A stretch of 27,960 bases of DNA, from contig JBAYVN010000028.1 of the NCBI GenBank assembly GCA_041674525.1, positions 1-27,960 on the forward strand. Reading direction: 5' to 3'. The translations under genes and the position numbers were made by a program. Of the stretch, positions 14,603 through 22,550 are shown in pieces. The DNA is from SHYQ01 sp041674525 (lineage in GTDB: Bacteria; Chloroflexota; Dehalococcoidia; UBA2979). Under the pieces are notes generated by a model. The model did not search any database. It saw only the letters and a program-made list of their open reading frames with translations, and was not told where the DNA came from. Within the stretch, counting starts at the first letter, position 1, and every line of letters starts with the position of its first letter.

Positions 14603-16216
14603 CTACTCCCTGAGCCAGGACTGGACGACCTCGGCGACGGTCTCCGGGTGCGAATGCGCCATGCGCTGCACGGAGACCTCCAGCTCGCTGCGCTTCACGT
14701 CCTCGAGCGCGGGCTGTGGCAGCGCGCGGATGGCGCCCACCGCCACGTCCGGCGGGAGAGCGGCCATGCCGCCCGGGCCGGGAAGCGCCCCCGCGTAGCC
14801 ATCCGGCATCGCGCCGTACGATGCCGCCCCGCGGCGGCCGAGGGAGCGCATGAGCATGCGCGCGAACACGAACGTCGCGACCAACGCGAGCACGGGGAGC
14901 GCGAGGCGGAGGTACGAGAAGATCATGTCGCGCGTCGCGTCCGCGCTGAACGCCTTCGTCGCCTCGTCGATCGCACTGCGGTCGAAGGGCACGCGGGTGA
15001 CGACGATGGTGTCGCCCCGGTCCTTGTTGATCCCGGCGGCCGCGGCCACGCTGTCCTGGAGCGCCTTCGCGCGCTCCTCGGGGATGGACTCGTCCAGGAG
15101 CAGGGACACGGAGAGCCGCTGCACGCCCCCGGCCGCCGCGACCTGCTTCGTCAGCGTCTTGTCCAGCTCGAAGTTGGAGGTCGCCTCCGTGCGCTCGTAG
15201 TTGGTGCCGCCGGTGCTGCTCGTGGCGGTCGTGTCGCTGCCCGGCAGGTTGGCGTTCGCGCCCGGGACGTTGGCCAGCGCGCCCGGGATCTCGCCCGGGG
15301 TCGTGCCCGCGCCGGTGGTGTAGGCCTCCTTCACGGTCTTCGTGGACCGCGCGTTGGTCTTCTCCGGCTGCGTGTACTTCTCCGTCTGCGTCTCGATCCG
15401 GTCGAAGTTGAGCGCGGCGCGCACGTTCACCGCAGCCTTCGCGGGCCCCAGCGTGCGGTCCAGCATCGACTGCACGCTCGAGGCGATCGCGCGCTCGTAC
15501 TCGGCCTGCACGCCCATCTGCGAGGAGGCCGTTCCGAAGCCGTCGGCCGTCCCCTGCGTGGCGCCGTCATAGATCATCTTGCCGGCGGTGTTGAGGATCG
15601 TGATGTGCTCGCGATCCAGCCCCTCCACGGCACCGGCGACCAGGTGGGCCATCCCGGCCACCTCGTTCTCCTGCAGGGCGCGGCCGGGGTACATCGCCAG
15701 CACCACGGATGCCGTGGCGGGCTGCTGATCGTTCTTGAACAGGGACCTCTGCGGCATCACCACGTGCACGCGCGCCTTCTGGACGGCGGGGAACGCCTCC
15801 AGCGTGCGCTCCAGCTCGCCCTGCAGGCCGCGCTGGAAGTTCAGGCGTTGCACGAAGTCGGTCGCAGTGAAGGAGTTGCCGCTGAACACCTCGAAGCCGG
15901 TGTGTCCGCCGGCCGGCATGCCCTTGGAGGCGAACTGCACGCGCAGGTCGTTGACCTTCGCCTGCGGCACCCGGACCGTGGATCCCCCGGCCTCCAGCTG
16001 GTACGGCGTGTCCGCCGCCACGAGCTCCTGGACGATCGCCCCGGAATCGGAGGCATCCAGGCCGGAATACAGCGTGGCGTACGTGACCTGCGAGGACCAC
16101 GTGTACGCGCCGACGACCACCGCGACGAGCGCGAGCGCGCTGCCGGTGAGCAGCCCCTTGCGCACCGGCGAGAGGCCGCGCCACGAATCAGTCATCCGCC
16201 GAAGAAACACTGCCAT
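14603..16216 (-). CDS. fliF: Flagellar MS-ring protein FliF
   Basis: The 537-residue protein has a first membrane segment (about 20-42, GLLTGSALALVAVVVGAYTW), the periplasmic-side ring-building motifs (YATLYSGLDASDSGAIVQEL, the RVHVVMPQRSLF block, EHITILNTAGKMIYDG), a Gly/Ser/Thr-rich loop about 300-350, a second membrane segment (about 432-455) and a cytoplasmic tail that ends in the FliG-binding helix (VKRSELEVSVQRMAHSHPET). FliF forms the base plate on which the whole flagellum is built. ATG 16216 has GGGAG 5 nt upstream, and that site is buried in a hairpin ending at the start codon. It heads the core operon after flgM. Confidence 0.95.
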   Translation of the reverse strand: MAVFLRRMTDSWRGLSPVRKGLLTGSALALVAVVVGAYTWSSQVTYATLYSGLDASDSGAIVQELVAADTPYQLEAGGSTVRVPQAKVNDLRVQFASKGMPAGGHTGFEVFSGNSFTATDFVQRLNFQRGLQGELERTLEAFPAVQKARVHVVMPQRSLFKNDQQPATASVVLAMYPGRALQENEVAGMAHLVAGAVEGLDREHITILNTAGKMIYDGATQGTADGFGTASSQMGVQAEYERAIASSVQSMLDRTLGPAKAAVNVRAALNFDRIETQTEKYTQPEKTNARSTKTVKEAYTTGAGTTPGEIPGALANVPGANANLPGSDTTATSSTGGTNYERTEATSNFELDKTLTKQVAAAGGVQRLSVSLLLDESIPEERAKALQDSVAAAAGINKDRGDTIVVTRVPFDRSAIDEATKAFSADATRDMIFSYLRLALPVLALVATFVFARMLMRSLGRRGAASYGAMPDGYAGALPGPGGMAALPPDVAVGAIRALPQPALEDVKRSELEVSVQRMAHSHPETVAEVVQSWLRE

Positions 16217-16254
16217 GGCCGCTCCCGACTACGCCGTTGAGCGTAGGAGCGGCC
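16217..16254 (-). promoter_or_regulatory. Long stem-loop burying the fliF ribosome binding site
   Basis: GGCCGCTCC (16217-16225) and GGAGCGGCC (16246-16254) are perfect 9-bp arms. Inside them TACGC (16230-16234) pairs with GCGTA (16241-16245), with a 6-nt loop and a 4-nt bulge. In the mRNA the 3' arm touches the AUG and contains most of the fliF Shine-Dalgarno GGGAG (16226-16222). Fourteen base pairs would hide the site from ribosomes, so fliF translation is probably conditional. A transcription-terminator role for flgM is the alternative. Confidence 0.7.
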
Positions 16255-16376
16255 ACAGGCTCTCCGTATGGGGGACTCCCCGCGATCCGCGCGTGGCCTC
16301 GCCCTAAGGGCTTCCGCGCGCGCGCCCATTACCAGCGTGCGAGACGCGCGTGCAGCAGCGGGGCGAGGATCGCGCC
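16255..16376. other. Intergenic stretch between flgM and the fliF leader hairpin
   Basis: There is no open gene here. It has small inverted repeats (GCCCT-A-AGGGC at 16301-16311; GGGG-ACT-CCCC at about 16271-16281) and a GC alternating run. A promoter for the fliF operon could lie here, but no sigma-28- or sigma-70-like pair stands out. Confidence 0.4.
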
Positions 16377-16646
16377 CTAGAGGTCCTCGCGGTTCACGAT
16401 CCGTCGAGCCACGCCGCTGGCATCGATGCGGTACGTGCCTGCATCGATGCGCGCGCGGAGCGCGGCCAGCAGGGCCTCCCGCGCGGCGTCGGGCTCGGCG
16501 CTGATCTCGCGCGCCTCGGGGCTCAGCTCGATGCGGTCGAGGCGTGGCTCAGGACCCTCGCCGTCACCGGCCGGGGTGGGCGTCATCGACGCGTCGATGG
16601 GTCGAATCGGCTGCGGTCGGGCCGCAGACGTGCGGTCAATCTCCAA
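16377..16646 (-). CDS. flgM: Anti-sigma-28 factor FlgM
   Basis: Start TTG 16646 is chosen because GGAGG (16658-16654) sits 7 nt upstream and the N-terminus then reads MEIDRTSAARPQPIRPI, matching the usual FlgM opening. The longer frame upstream lacks a site. The 89-residue product is disordered up to about 35, then has the FlgM domain: RLDRIELSPEAREI, then AALRARIDAGTYRIDASGVA and RRIVNREDL. FlgM holds the flagellar sigma factor FliA/SigD inactive until it is exported through the finished hook. Its place just before fliF and after the chaperone genes fits a checkpoint role. The sigma factor gene is not in the window. Confidence 0.85.
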   Translation of the reverse strand: MEIDRTSAARPQPIRPIDASMTPTPAGDGEGPEPRLDRIELSPEAREISAEPDAAREALLAALRARIDAGTYRIDASGVARRIVNREDL

Positions 16647-16667
16647 GCAGACACCTCCGCGAAACCA

Positions 16668-16697
16668 GTGTACGCGCCGCGGCACCGGGAGGTACAC
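16668..16697. promoter_or_regulatory. Inverted repeat upstream of flgM
   Basis: GTGTAC (16668-16673) and GTACAC (16692-16697) flank a GC-rich centre in the 73-bp gap between the sortase and flgM, just upstream of the flgM ribosome binding site. It could be an operator or a leader hairpin. Confidence 0.4.
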
Positions 16698-16719
16698 GGC
16701 GGACCACTGCCCTGCTGCC

Positions 16720-17424
16720 CTACAACAGCCTCCCGACGACGACCAGGCGGTCCTGGTACTGCGCGTCCGGGAAGCAGGTGATGAGCGTCAAGGTCGCTTC
16801 GTGCGTCTGACTCATCACGCTCGTCGCATCCGGTGCGACGATACGGATCTCTGTAATGGAGTATCGGAAGATTCGGTCGCCGCGATAGACCTCCACGACG
16901 TCGCCGGCGGCCACCTGCGGCAGCTTCGCGAAGACCCCGGGCACGCCTCGCCTGGACACGTGCCCGCCGATGACGGCGTTCCCGGGCTTCCCCACCTGCG
17001 CGCCGGTGACGTACTCGCCGGCGTCCATGCGTGGGACGTCATACTCCAGCTGGCCGTTCTGGAAGACATACCCCACCGGCCGCACCGGCGCGTCAACGCC
17101 GATGGAGCGAATGACCACGCGCGTCGCCGACTGGGGTGAGAACAGCGTGCCGTCCGGGCCGAACGCCTGGGGTGAGGCCGGCCCGAACGCGGGCACGGAC
17201 GCGACCGCATTCGAGGGACGCGCCGCCGGCTGGGCGGCGATCCGGGCGCCCGCCGCCCGCGCAGCGATCTCCGCCGCCTCGCTCATCGGCCCCGTCGAGT
17301 CGCCCGATCCGGCGAACAGGAAGGCGGACGACACGGCCAGCAGGCCCACGGTGAAGCCGCCGACCGCGGAGACGCCGGAGCGCCTGCGCGGCGGCGTGCG
17401 CAGGGCATGGGCCCGTGCTGCCAT
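16720..17424 (-). CDS. Class D/E/F-like sortase
   Basis: The protein (234 residues) has a basic N-terminus, one membrane anchor (about 20-38), an Ala/Pro-rich stalk (48-100) and a sortase barrel (about 102-232). The catalytic residues are visible: His155 in VIGGHV, Cys217 in LTLITC and Arg226 in YQDRLVVVG. Sortases cleave a C-terminal LPxTG-like signal and join the protein to the cell wall or to other proteins. The lack of a C-terminal membrane tail and the TLITC motif fit the class D/E/F housekeeping-like group. No LPxTG-type substrate is encoded in the window. ATG 17424 follows CAGGAG at 6 nt. It sits between a flagellar chaperone gene and flgM, after a strong hairpin. Confidence 0.88.
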   Translation of the reverse strand: MAARAHALRTPPRRRSGVSAVGGFTVGLLAVSSAFLFAGSGDSTGPMSEAAEIAARAAGARIAAQPAARPSNAVASVPAFGPASPQAFGPDGTLFSPQSATRVVIRSIGVDAPVRPVGYVFQNGQLEYDVPRMDAGEYVTGAQVGKPGNAVIGGHVSRRGVPGVFAKLPQVAAGDVVEVYRGDRIFRYSITEIRIVAPDATSVMSQTHEATLTLITCFPDAQYQDRLVVVGRLL

Positions 17425-17440
17425 CGAGGTCTCCTGCCCG

Positions 17441-17481
17441 GGGAAGCCCCGTCCGCCGGGTGCGGCGGATCGGGGTTTCCC
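17441..17481 (-). terminator. Strong stem-loop between the chaperone gene and the sortase gene
   Basis: GGGAAGCCCCGTCCGCC (17441-17457) pairs with the segment 17464-17481 through about 17 pairs, including one G-U and one bulged base, around a 6-nt loop. It starts 9 bp after the flgN/fliT-like stop. There is no long T run, though CTTCCCC follows on the minus strand. It probably reduces read-through into the sortase gene, or protects the upstream mRNA 3' end. Confidence 0.6.
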
Positions 17482-17490
17482 TGAGTATCG

Positions 17491-17904
17491 TCAGGAGACC
17501 CGGTTCATGAAGGACGACGTCTCGGGATTCGCCGAGCGGTAGCCGGCGATGGCCCGCTGGCCCTGCCGGAACGTGGGGAGCTCCTCGATGATCAGGCGCA
17601 TCTTCTCGGCAAGCATCGACTCGTTCGTCCGGTCGTGCTCCAGGATGCCCTTGATCACCGTGTCCAGCGCCAGCGAGTCCTGCTGCGCGCGGTCCTCGGC
17701 CGTCGGGAAGGTCACGACGTTCATCGGCATCGCAGCTTCTTCGTCCGCCAGCCGCTGGAGCTCCGCCAGGAGCATGTCGCGCTCCTGCATCATCGCCGCG
17801 AGGCGGTCGAACTCCTCCCGCTCGATGCAGCTCCGCTGGGCGCGAGAGAGATCGAAGATCTGGCGCAGCACGTCGAACTGCTGCGCGGCAAGCGGTCTAG
17901 CCAC
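17491..17904 (-). CDS. FliT/FlgN-like flagellar export chaperone
   Basis: The start GTG at 17904 is chosen since GGGTGG lies 7 nt upstream and it overlaps the fliS stop (the stop TAG is inside GTGGCTAG). The earlier frame reads MPWNDCH and overlaps fliS deeply. The 137-residue product is all helix: QFDVLRQIFDLSRAQRSCIE and a Glu/Arg/Leu-rich coiled-coil pattern to about 115. Its position after fliD and fliS suggests FliT (the FliD chaperone) or FlgN (the FlgK/FlgL chaperone); the two are poorly conserved and I cannot choose between them. Confidence 0.7.
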   Translation of the reverse strand: MARPLAAQQFDVLRQIFDLSRAQRSCIEREEFDRLAAMMQERDMLLAELQRLADEEAAMPMNVVTFPTAEDRAQQDSLALDTVIKGILEHDRTNESMLAEKMRLIIEELPTFRQGQRAIAGYRSANPETSSFMNRVS

Positions 17905-18334
17905 GGCGTCCACCCGTCTGGTGCATGGTCGGCGCGGCGGCCGACTGGCGTGACAGTCGTTCCAGGGCATCCGCCCATGCTTCCCGCACGGGCACCAGCA
18001 GGCGGCGCACCTCGTCCACGGCCTCCACGTCCTTGTGGACGCTGGCGTCCAGCAGGCGGCGGTACATGTACTCGTAGAGCGGCGCGAGCTGCCGGGCCAT
18101 GGCGCCGGCCTCGCCGGTATCGTCCATGTTCAGGCTGACGATCAACTCCAGGGCGATGTCCTGCGCGCGCAGCAGCGGCTCGTGGGCCTTCTCCACATCG
18201 CGTTGCGCCAGCCCCTCCCTCGCGCGGTCCAGGCTGCGGATCATCGCGTCGTACAGCAGCGCAATGAGCTGCCCCGGGCTCGAGGTTTCGGTCTGAACAC
18301 GCAGGTACGCCTCGTATCCCGTTGCTCTCATCAT
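17897..18334 (-). CDS. fliS: Flagellin export chaperone FliS
   Basis: The protein has 145 residues; the family is usually about 130. Matching parts are YEAYLRVQTETSSPGQLIAL at the start, the LYDAMIRSLDRAREGL helix, and the MDDTGEAGAMARQLAPLYEY segment followed by MYRRLLDASVHKD. FliS binds the C-terminal helix of new flagellin, stops early polymerisation and brings it to FlhA. ATG 18334 has GGGCGG upstream. It follows fliD and precedes the coupled FliT/FlgN-like gene. Confidence 0.93.
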   Translation of the reverse strand: MMRATGYEAYLRVQTETSSPGQLIALLYDAMIRSLDRAREGLAQRDVEKAHEPLLRAQDIALELIVSLNMDDTGEAGAMARQLAPLYEYMYRRLLDASVHKDVEAVDEVRRLLVPVREAWADALERLSRQSAAAPTMHQTGGRRG

Positions 18335-18416
18335 GAGCCCGCCCGCCCTTCATCAGCACTTCGGCGCCGCGGGCGTGGGGCTCGCGGCTCACTTGCCTGT
18401 GTACTGAGCATCGGAC

Positions 18417-18457
18417 GAACGGGACGCGCCTCGATCGGGGAAACGCTGATCCCGTTC
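18417..18457 (-). terminator. 8-bp stem-loop just after fliD
   Basis: GAACGGGA (18417-18424) and TCCCGTTC (18450-18457) are perfect arms around a 25-nt loop, starting 8 bp past the fliD stop in the 130-bp gap before fliS. The large loop and absent T tract make strong termination unlikely. It may be a processing or attenuation hairpin. Confidence 0.4.
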
Positions 18458-18464
18458 CGCGCCC

Positions 18465-20870
18465 CTACGAGGACGACTTCGAGTTCGAGAGCTGCGCCAT
18501 GATGTTCGTCAGCTGCGTGCCCTGCGACTGGATGCGCTGGATCGCCTGCTCCATGGCACTGAACTTGGAGACCAGCTGCTGCTCCTTCACGGTCAGGCGC
18601 GCCGTCATGGTGTCGATCTGATTGTTCAGATCCGTGATCTGCGACTGCAGCCCGTCCGATCTGGTCGACAGCAGTCCGCCGGATCGGCCGACCGAGTTCA
18701 GGTATTCGTAGATCGACTTGCCGAAGCCCTGCTGCACGCCGGTGATGGTGACCAGGTCCGTGCCGGCGGTGATCACGCCCTTCGCGGTGATCGTCACCCC
18801 CGGGATGAGCGAGGTGTTCGTCCCGCCGGCGGTGAACACCCCCGTGGTGATCAACGGCGCGGACCCGTCGTTGGCCTGGAAGGTGGCCTGCACGTCGCCA
18901 TCGACGTCTGTGATGATGCTGTAGCGCCCAGCCTTGGTGGCGGCCGTCGGCGTTCCGCTGATGGACGCGATCATGCCGGTGCCGCCGGCGTCGAGGGACG
19001 CGCCCGCGGTGAACGCGGTCAGCAGCTTGCCCACGGCGTCCGGGTCGGCGGTGAGCTTCGCCCCCAGCTTCGCCGCATCCACGACGAGGTCGTTGGTGGA
19101 TCCCACCGCCGAGCCGATCGCGCCAAACGTCAGCCCGACGTCCGAGAGCGACCGCAGCCCGCCGGGCATGCCGGACTGGTACCCGGTCAGCGTCGACCGC
19201 ATCTGCGCCTCCAGGCGCTGCACGGTGGCATCGCCGAAGAGCAGGCCGTTGTACCCGTTCTCGGCGTCGTATTTCGTCAGATCGCGGATCAGCGTGGTGG
19301 TCTTGTTGTACGTGGAGACGAAGTTGCTCACCGCCGTCTGCACGGCCTGCGCCCCGAGGTTGACGTTGATCGTGACCGCCGCGCTGGGGATGTCCGAAAT
19401 CGTCACCGACATGCCCGCGACGGCATCCGTGATCACGTTCGACGTCGAGTAGCGGACCGGGCCACCGTTGATCTTGTAGGACGCGCTCGACCCCGTGGCC
19501 TGCGTCGTGCCGAGCAGGCCGGTGGCCGTGAGGAGGTTCCCGCTGACATCCTCCAGTCCAATCGCCGTCGAACCGGTGTCGTTGGACACCAGGTGCATCT
19601 GATCGCTGAACACGTCGTAGGTCGCCGTGACGCCCGCGCCAGCCGAGTTGATGCGCGTGAGGATGTTCTGGAGCGAGTCGACGGTGGCGTCCCACGTCAC
19701 CTCGACGCCGTTCACCTTGAAGGAGCCCGAAGAGCCGCTGAGCGACGTGGCCAGTCGGGCATCCTCGAGGTTGGCGGAGGGCTGCACCTGGCCCAGTCCG
19801 ACCACGCTGGTCCGCGTGGTGCCGGTGGGGGACTGGAGCAGGCTGGTGACCGACAGGAAGTTGCTCGTGTCGCCGCCCGATCCGAGCTGGATGGTGGTCG
19901 CGGACGTGAGCTGCAGCAGGTTCGGGTGCCCCAGCGAGTCGTTCTCGATGGTGGCCGTGACGCCGAGCCCCGCCGCGTTGATCTGCGAGATCACGTCGTC
20001 CAGCGAGATGAGATCGGTGCCGGCGGTGATCGTCCCGACGTTCCCGCCGCCGCCGTCCAGCATGTTCATGGACTGGAGGAACGTGCCGCCGCCGGCATCG
20101 GCGATCGTGATCGCACTCGGTCCGGTCTCGTCCGCGGTCAGGAGAAGCATCTTCGTCGTCGCGTCGAAGCTGGCGGTCACGCCCGCCTCGGAGGCGTTGA
20201 TGCGCGCGATCACGTCGTTCAGCGAGTCCGCGTCGACATCGATGCTGATCGTCTCGCCGTTGACCACGATCGATCCGCTCGTCGGCACCAGGTCGAAGCC
20301 GGCATCGACGAGATGCGCGGTCTGCGAAACCGTGGTCCCGACCGCGGCGCCGCTCTCGTACGTGGAGGCCGTTGCGGCGTCGATCGTGAACGCCTGACCG
20401 TTGATGGAGAACGTCCCCGCGACGATCTCCGTGCCGAACCCGGCCTCGTCGAGCGGGACCGCCGAGGACACCGGCAGGCCTAGCGCCGCCGGACTGGTGA
20501 CGGTGGTGGCAGTGGCCTTCGAGATCGCCTCGAAGGTGAAGCCCTGGAGGGCGGCGCCCGCGGAGGCGGATGCCGAGATCTTGTTCGCGTCCGCGGTTTG
20601 CGCCAGCACGGAGGCTGTGCGCTGCGAGAAGGTGGCGGGGTCTTTTAGCGGGGCGGCCGCCGTCATCAGCGCCGAGATCGCGGAAGAGAGCGAGCCGTAG
20701 GCCTCGATGCGCGTCTGTACAGAGCTGACGCGCTTCTGGATCGCCGTGATCGGACGCTGCTGGATGCCCATCAGGGCGGTGATGATCGAGTTCGTGTCGA
20801 TGCCCGAGGCGAGACCACCGAAGGTGATCCGGCCGGAGCTGGAGCTGACGCCCGCGCTCGAGCTGACCAT
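18465..20870 (-). CDS. fliD: Flagellar filament cap protein FliD with multiple flagellin-IN repeats
   Basis: The N-terminal FliD domain (about 14-115) begins ITFGGLASGIDTNSIITALM, and the C-terminal domain (about 505-795) ends in the coiled coil LQSQITDLNNQIDTMTARLT. Between them are repeated flagellin hook-IN motifs near 199-270, 284-345 and 382-455, and a partial copy at 150-168. The pattern is G-S-x-x-V-N-G, then DSL, then RIN and AGVTA. At 801 residues it is much longer than the usual 450-650; the repeats and an insertion at about 640-710 account for this. FliD forms the cap that folds flagellin at the filament tip. The stop lies 8 nt from a stem-loop and FlaG precedes it by 26 bp, a common neighbour. 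Confidence 0.92.
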   Translation of the reverse strand: MVSSSAGVSSSSGRITFGGLASGIDTNSIITALMGIQQRPITAIQKRVSSVQTRIEAYGSLSSAISALMTAAAPLKDPATFSQRTASVLAQTADANKISASASAGAALQGFTFEAISKATATTVTSPAALGLPVSSAVPLDEAGFGTEIVAGTFSINGQAFTIDAATASTYESGAAVGTTVSQTAHLVDAGFDLVPTSGSIVVNGETISIDVDADSLNDVIARINASEAGVTASFDATTKMLLLTADETGPSAITIADAGGGTFLQSMNMLDGGGGNVGTITAGTDLISLDDVISQINAAGLGVTATIENDSLGHPNLLQLTSATTIQLGSGGDTSNFLSVTSLLQSPTGTTRTSVVGLGQVQPSANLEDARLATSLSGSSGSFKVNGVEVTWDATVDSLQNILTRINSAGAGVTATYDVFSDQMHLVSNDTGSTAIGLEDVSGNLLTATGLLGTTQATGSSASYKINGGPVRYSTSNVITDAVAGMSVTISDIPSAAVTINVNLGAQAVQTAVSNFVSTYNKTTTLIRDLTKYDAENGYNGLLFGDATVQRLEAQMRSTLTGYQSGMPGGLRSLSDVGLTFGAIGSAVGSTNDLVVDAAKLGAKLTADPDAVGKLLTAFTAGASLDAGGTGMIASISGTPTAATKAGRYSIITDVDGDVQATFQANDGSAPLITTGVFTAGGTNTSLIPGVTITAKGVITAGTDLVTITGVQQGFGKSIYEYLNSVGRSGGLLSTRSDGLQSQITDLNNQIDTMTARLTVKEQQLVSKFSAMEQAIQRIQSQGTQLTNIMAQLSNSKSSS

Positions 20871-20896
20871 CTACGCCCGCCTCTTCTTTGCCGCGC

Positions 20897-21223
20897 TCAG
20901 GACGAGACGTGGATCAGCATGCCCGGCGGCAGCCCGGTCTGCTCCGCCAGCGCCCGCAGCTCCTCGGGAGTCAGCAGCGCGACGGTCTCCCCCCGCTCGC
21001 GGTCGAACACGCGCACCAGCGGCTGGCCGTCCGCGTCCTGCTCGAAGCGAGCCGACAGCTGCTGGCGCCCGTCCAGGGCGACCGCGAGTTCCTCCGCGCC
21101 GGGGCGGGACTGCCCGCCGCCGTGCTGTTGCTGGCGTGCACCCTGGCGACGCCGCTGGTCCGGACTGACCGAGGGCGTCCCGTTCGGGAGCAGCGAGGCG
21201 TGATCGACACGCAGTTCTGGCAT
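20897..21223 (-). CDS. flaG: FlaG family protein
   Basis: This 108-residue protein has a disordered Arg/Gln-rich N-terminus and a FlaG-like C-terminal part, about 48-108: LSARFEQDADGQPLVRVFDR and ERGETVALLTPEELRALAEQ. FlaG proteins have the same D-x-x-T/R-G-E-x-(I/V) turn and a P-E-E-(L/x) helix. FlaG influences filament length in some bacteria. It lies directly upstream of fliD, the place expected for flaG. ATG 21223 follows AGGGACGGTG, a moderate site. Confidence 0.75.
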   Translation of the reverse strand: MPELRVDHASLLPNGTPSVSPDQRRRQGARQQQHGGGQSRPGAEELAVALDGRQQLSARFEQDADGQPLVRVFDRERGETVALLTPEELRALAEQTGLPPGMLIHVSS

Positions 21224-21334
21224 GGCACACCGTCCCTGCCGTGATCATCGGCCGCATCTTCAGCGGCTGAAGGTCCCGCGCCGGATCCGCGGCACGGCGG
21301 CAGTCGAGGCGTTCCACGGCGTCATCGGCTCCGG

Positions 21335-22534
21335 CTATGCGCTCTTCAGCAGCTGCAGGACGGCCTGCGGCGCCGTGTTCGCCTGCGCCAGCACGGCCAC
21401 GCCGGCCTGTTGCATGATCTGCTTCGCCACCAGCTGCGAGGACACCATGGCGATGTCCGCGTCCCGGATCCGGGACTCGGAGGCGCTCAGGTTCTCCACG
21501 GACACCGCCACGCTGTTGACCGCGTGCTCCATCTGGTTCTGGGAGGCGCCCAGCTTCGCGCGGAACGTGGAAACCTGCGCGATCGCGGCGTCCACCGCCG
21601 TCAGCAGCGTGTCCGCCTTCGCGTTGGTGCTCACCGCGTTGTTGTCCGGGATCAGGTCGCTCAGCTTGTTCGAATCCCCCAGCGCCGAGGCCCGCATGTC
21701 CTCGAACGCCAGTGCGATGTTGTCGCCGCTGTCCGCGCCGACGCGGAAGGTGGCGGTCGAGGAGGCCGTGGTGTCGATGGTGCTGGCGTCGAAGGCTGCA
21801 GCGATCGTCGCGCCCGTGACGTTGCCGGCGTTGGCGTCGTGCACCACGTCGATGACGACGCCCAGCCGGTCGAAGGTCAGCGACTGCTCGGCGTTGGCCC
21901 CCATCGCGTTCACCGTGATCGTCTGGGAGACCACGTAGCCCGTGCCGTCATCATGGGAGAGCGTCAGATCCGCGCCGGACGCCGCCAGCGTGTACGAGGA
22001 TGACCCGAGCGCGCTCCCCACGTCGACGGTGGAGACGCTGACCGTCGCCCCGTTCGCCGTGGCCGTCACGTCGTCCGCGGTGGAGGTGGCGGCGTCCAGG
22101 GTCACCGCGAGCGATCCGTTCAGCAGCTGCTGCCCGTTGAACCGGGTGCGCGTGCCGATGTTCTCGATCTCGGACTTCAGGGCGAGCATCTCCTCGCCGA
22201 TCGCCTGGCGGTCGCTGGAGGAGAGCGTCGTGTTGCCGGCCTGCACCGAGAGCTCGCGCACGCGCTGGAGGATGGAGTGGACCTCGTTGAGCGCGCCTTC
22301 CGTGGTCTGCAGCATGGAGATGCCGTCCTGCGCGTTGCGCTGGCCCTGCTGCATGCCGCGGATCTGCGCGCGCATCTTCTCGGAGATGGCGAGCCCGGCG
22401 GCATCGTCGGCGGCACGGTTCACGCGCAGGCCGCTGGAGAGCTGCTCGAAGAGGACGCCCAGGCTGCGGTTGGTGGAGGAGAGGTTCCGCTGCGCGTTCA
22501 GCGCCGCAACGTTGGTGTTGATCTGGAGCGGCAT
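21335..22534 (-). CDS. fliC: Flagellin (filament subunit)
   Basis: The 399-residue protein has intact conserved D0/D1 ends: MPLQINTNVAALNAQRNLSS through NRAADDAAGLAISEKMRAQI at the start and VSVENLSASESRIRDADIAM through QIMQQAGVAVLAQANTAPQA at the end. The middle (about 140-310) is a beta-rich, Ser/Thr-rich variable domain exposed on the filament. It is exported unfolded with FliS. ATG 22534 has a strong GAGGAGG site. A compound hairpin lies directly before that site. The last 77 residues are about 79% identical to the second flagellin at the right edge. Confidence 0.96.
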   Translation of the reverse strand: MPLQINTNVAALNAQRNLSSTNRSLGVLFEQLSSGLRVNRAADDAAGLAISEKMRAQIRGMQQGQRNAQDGISMLQTTEGALNEVHSILQRVRELSVQAGNTTLSSSDRQAIGEEMLALKSEIENIGTRTRFNGQQLLNGSLAVTLDAATSTADDVTATANGATVSVSTVDVGSALGSSSYTLAASGADLTLSHDDGTGYVVSQTITVNAMGANAEQSLTFDRLGVVIDVVHDANAGNVTGATIAAAFDASTIDTTASSTATFRVGADSGDNIALAFEDMRASALGDSNKLSDLIPDNNAVSTNAKADTLLTAVDAAIAQVSTFRAKLGASQNQMEHAVNSVAVSVENLSASESRIRDADIAMVSSQLVAKQIMQQAGVAVLAQANTAPQAVLQLLKSA

Positions 22535-22550
22535 CGGGCCTCCTCGGTCG

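Noticed and set aside
16255..16376. Possible sigma-28 or sigma-54 promoter before fliF
   Set aside because: A loose match (TTAG-N13-GCGGATCG) exists, but spacing and bases are too far from the consensus to report.
21335..22534. LPxTG sorting signal in flagellin, FliD or the propeller
   Set aside because: I looked at the C-termini of the extracellular proteins for a sortase signal plus hydrophobic tail and found none.
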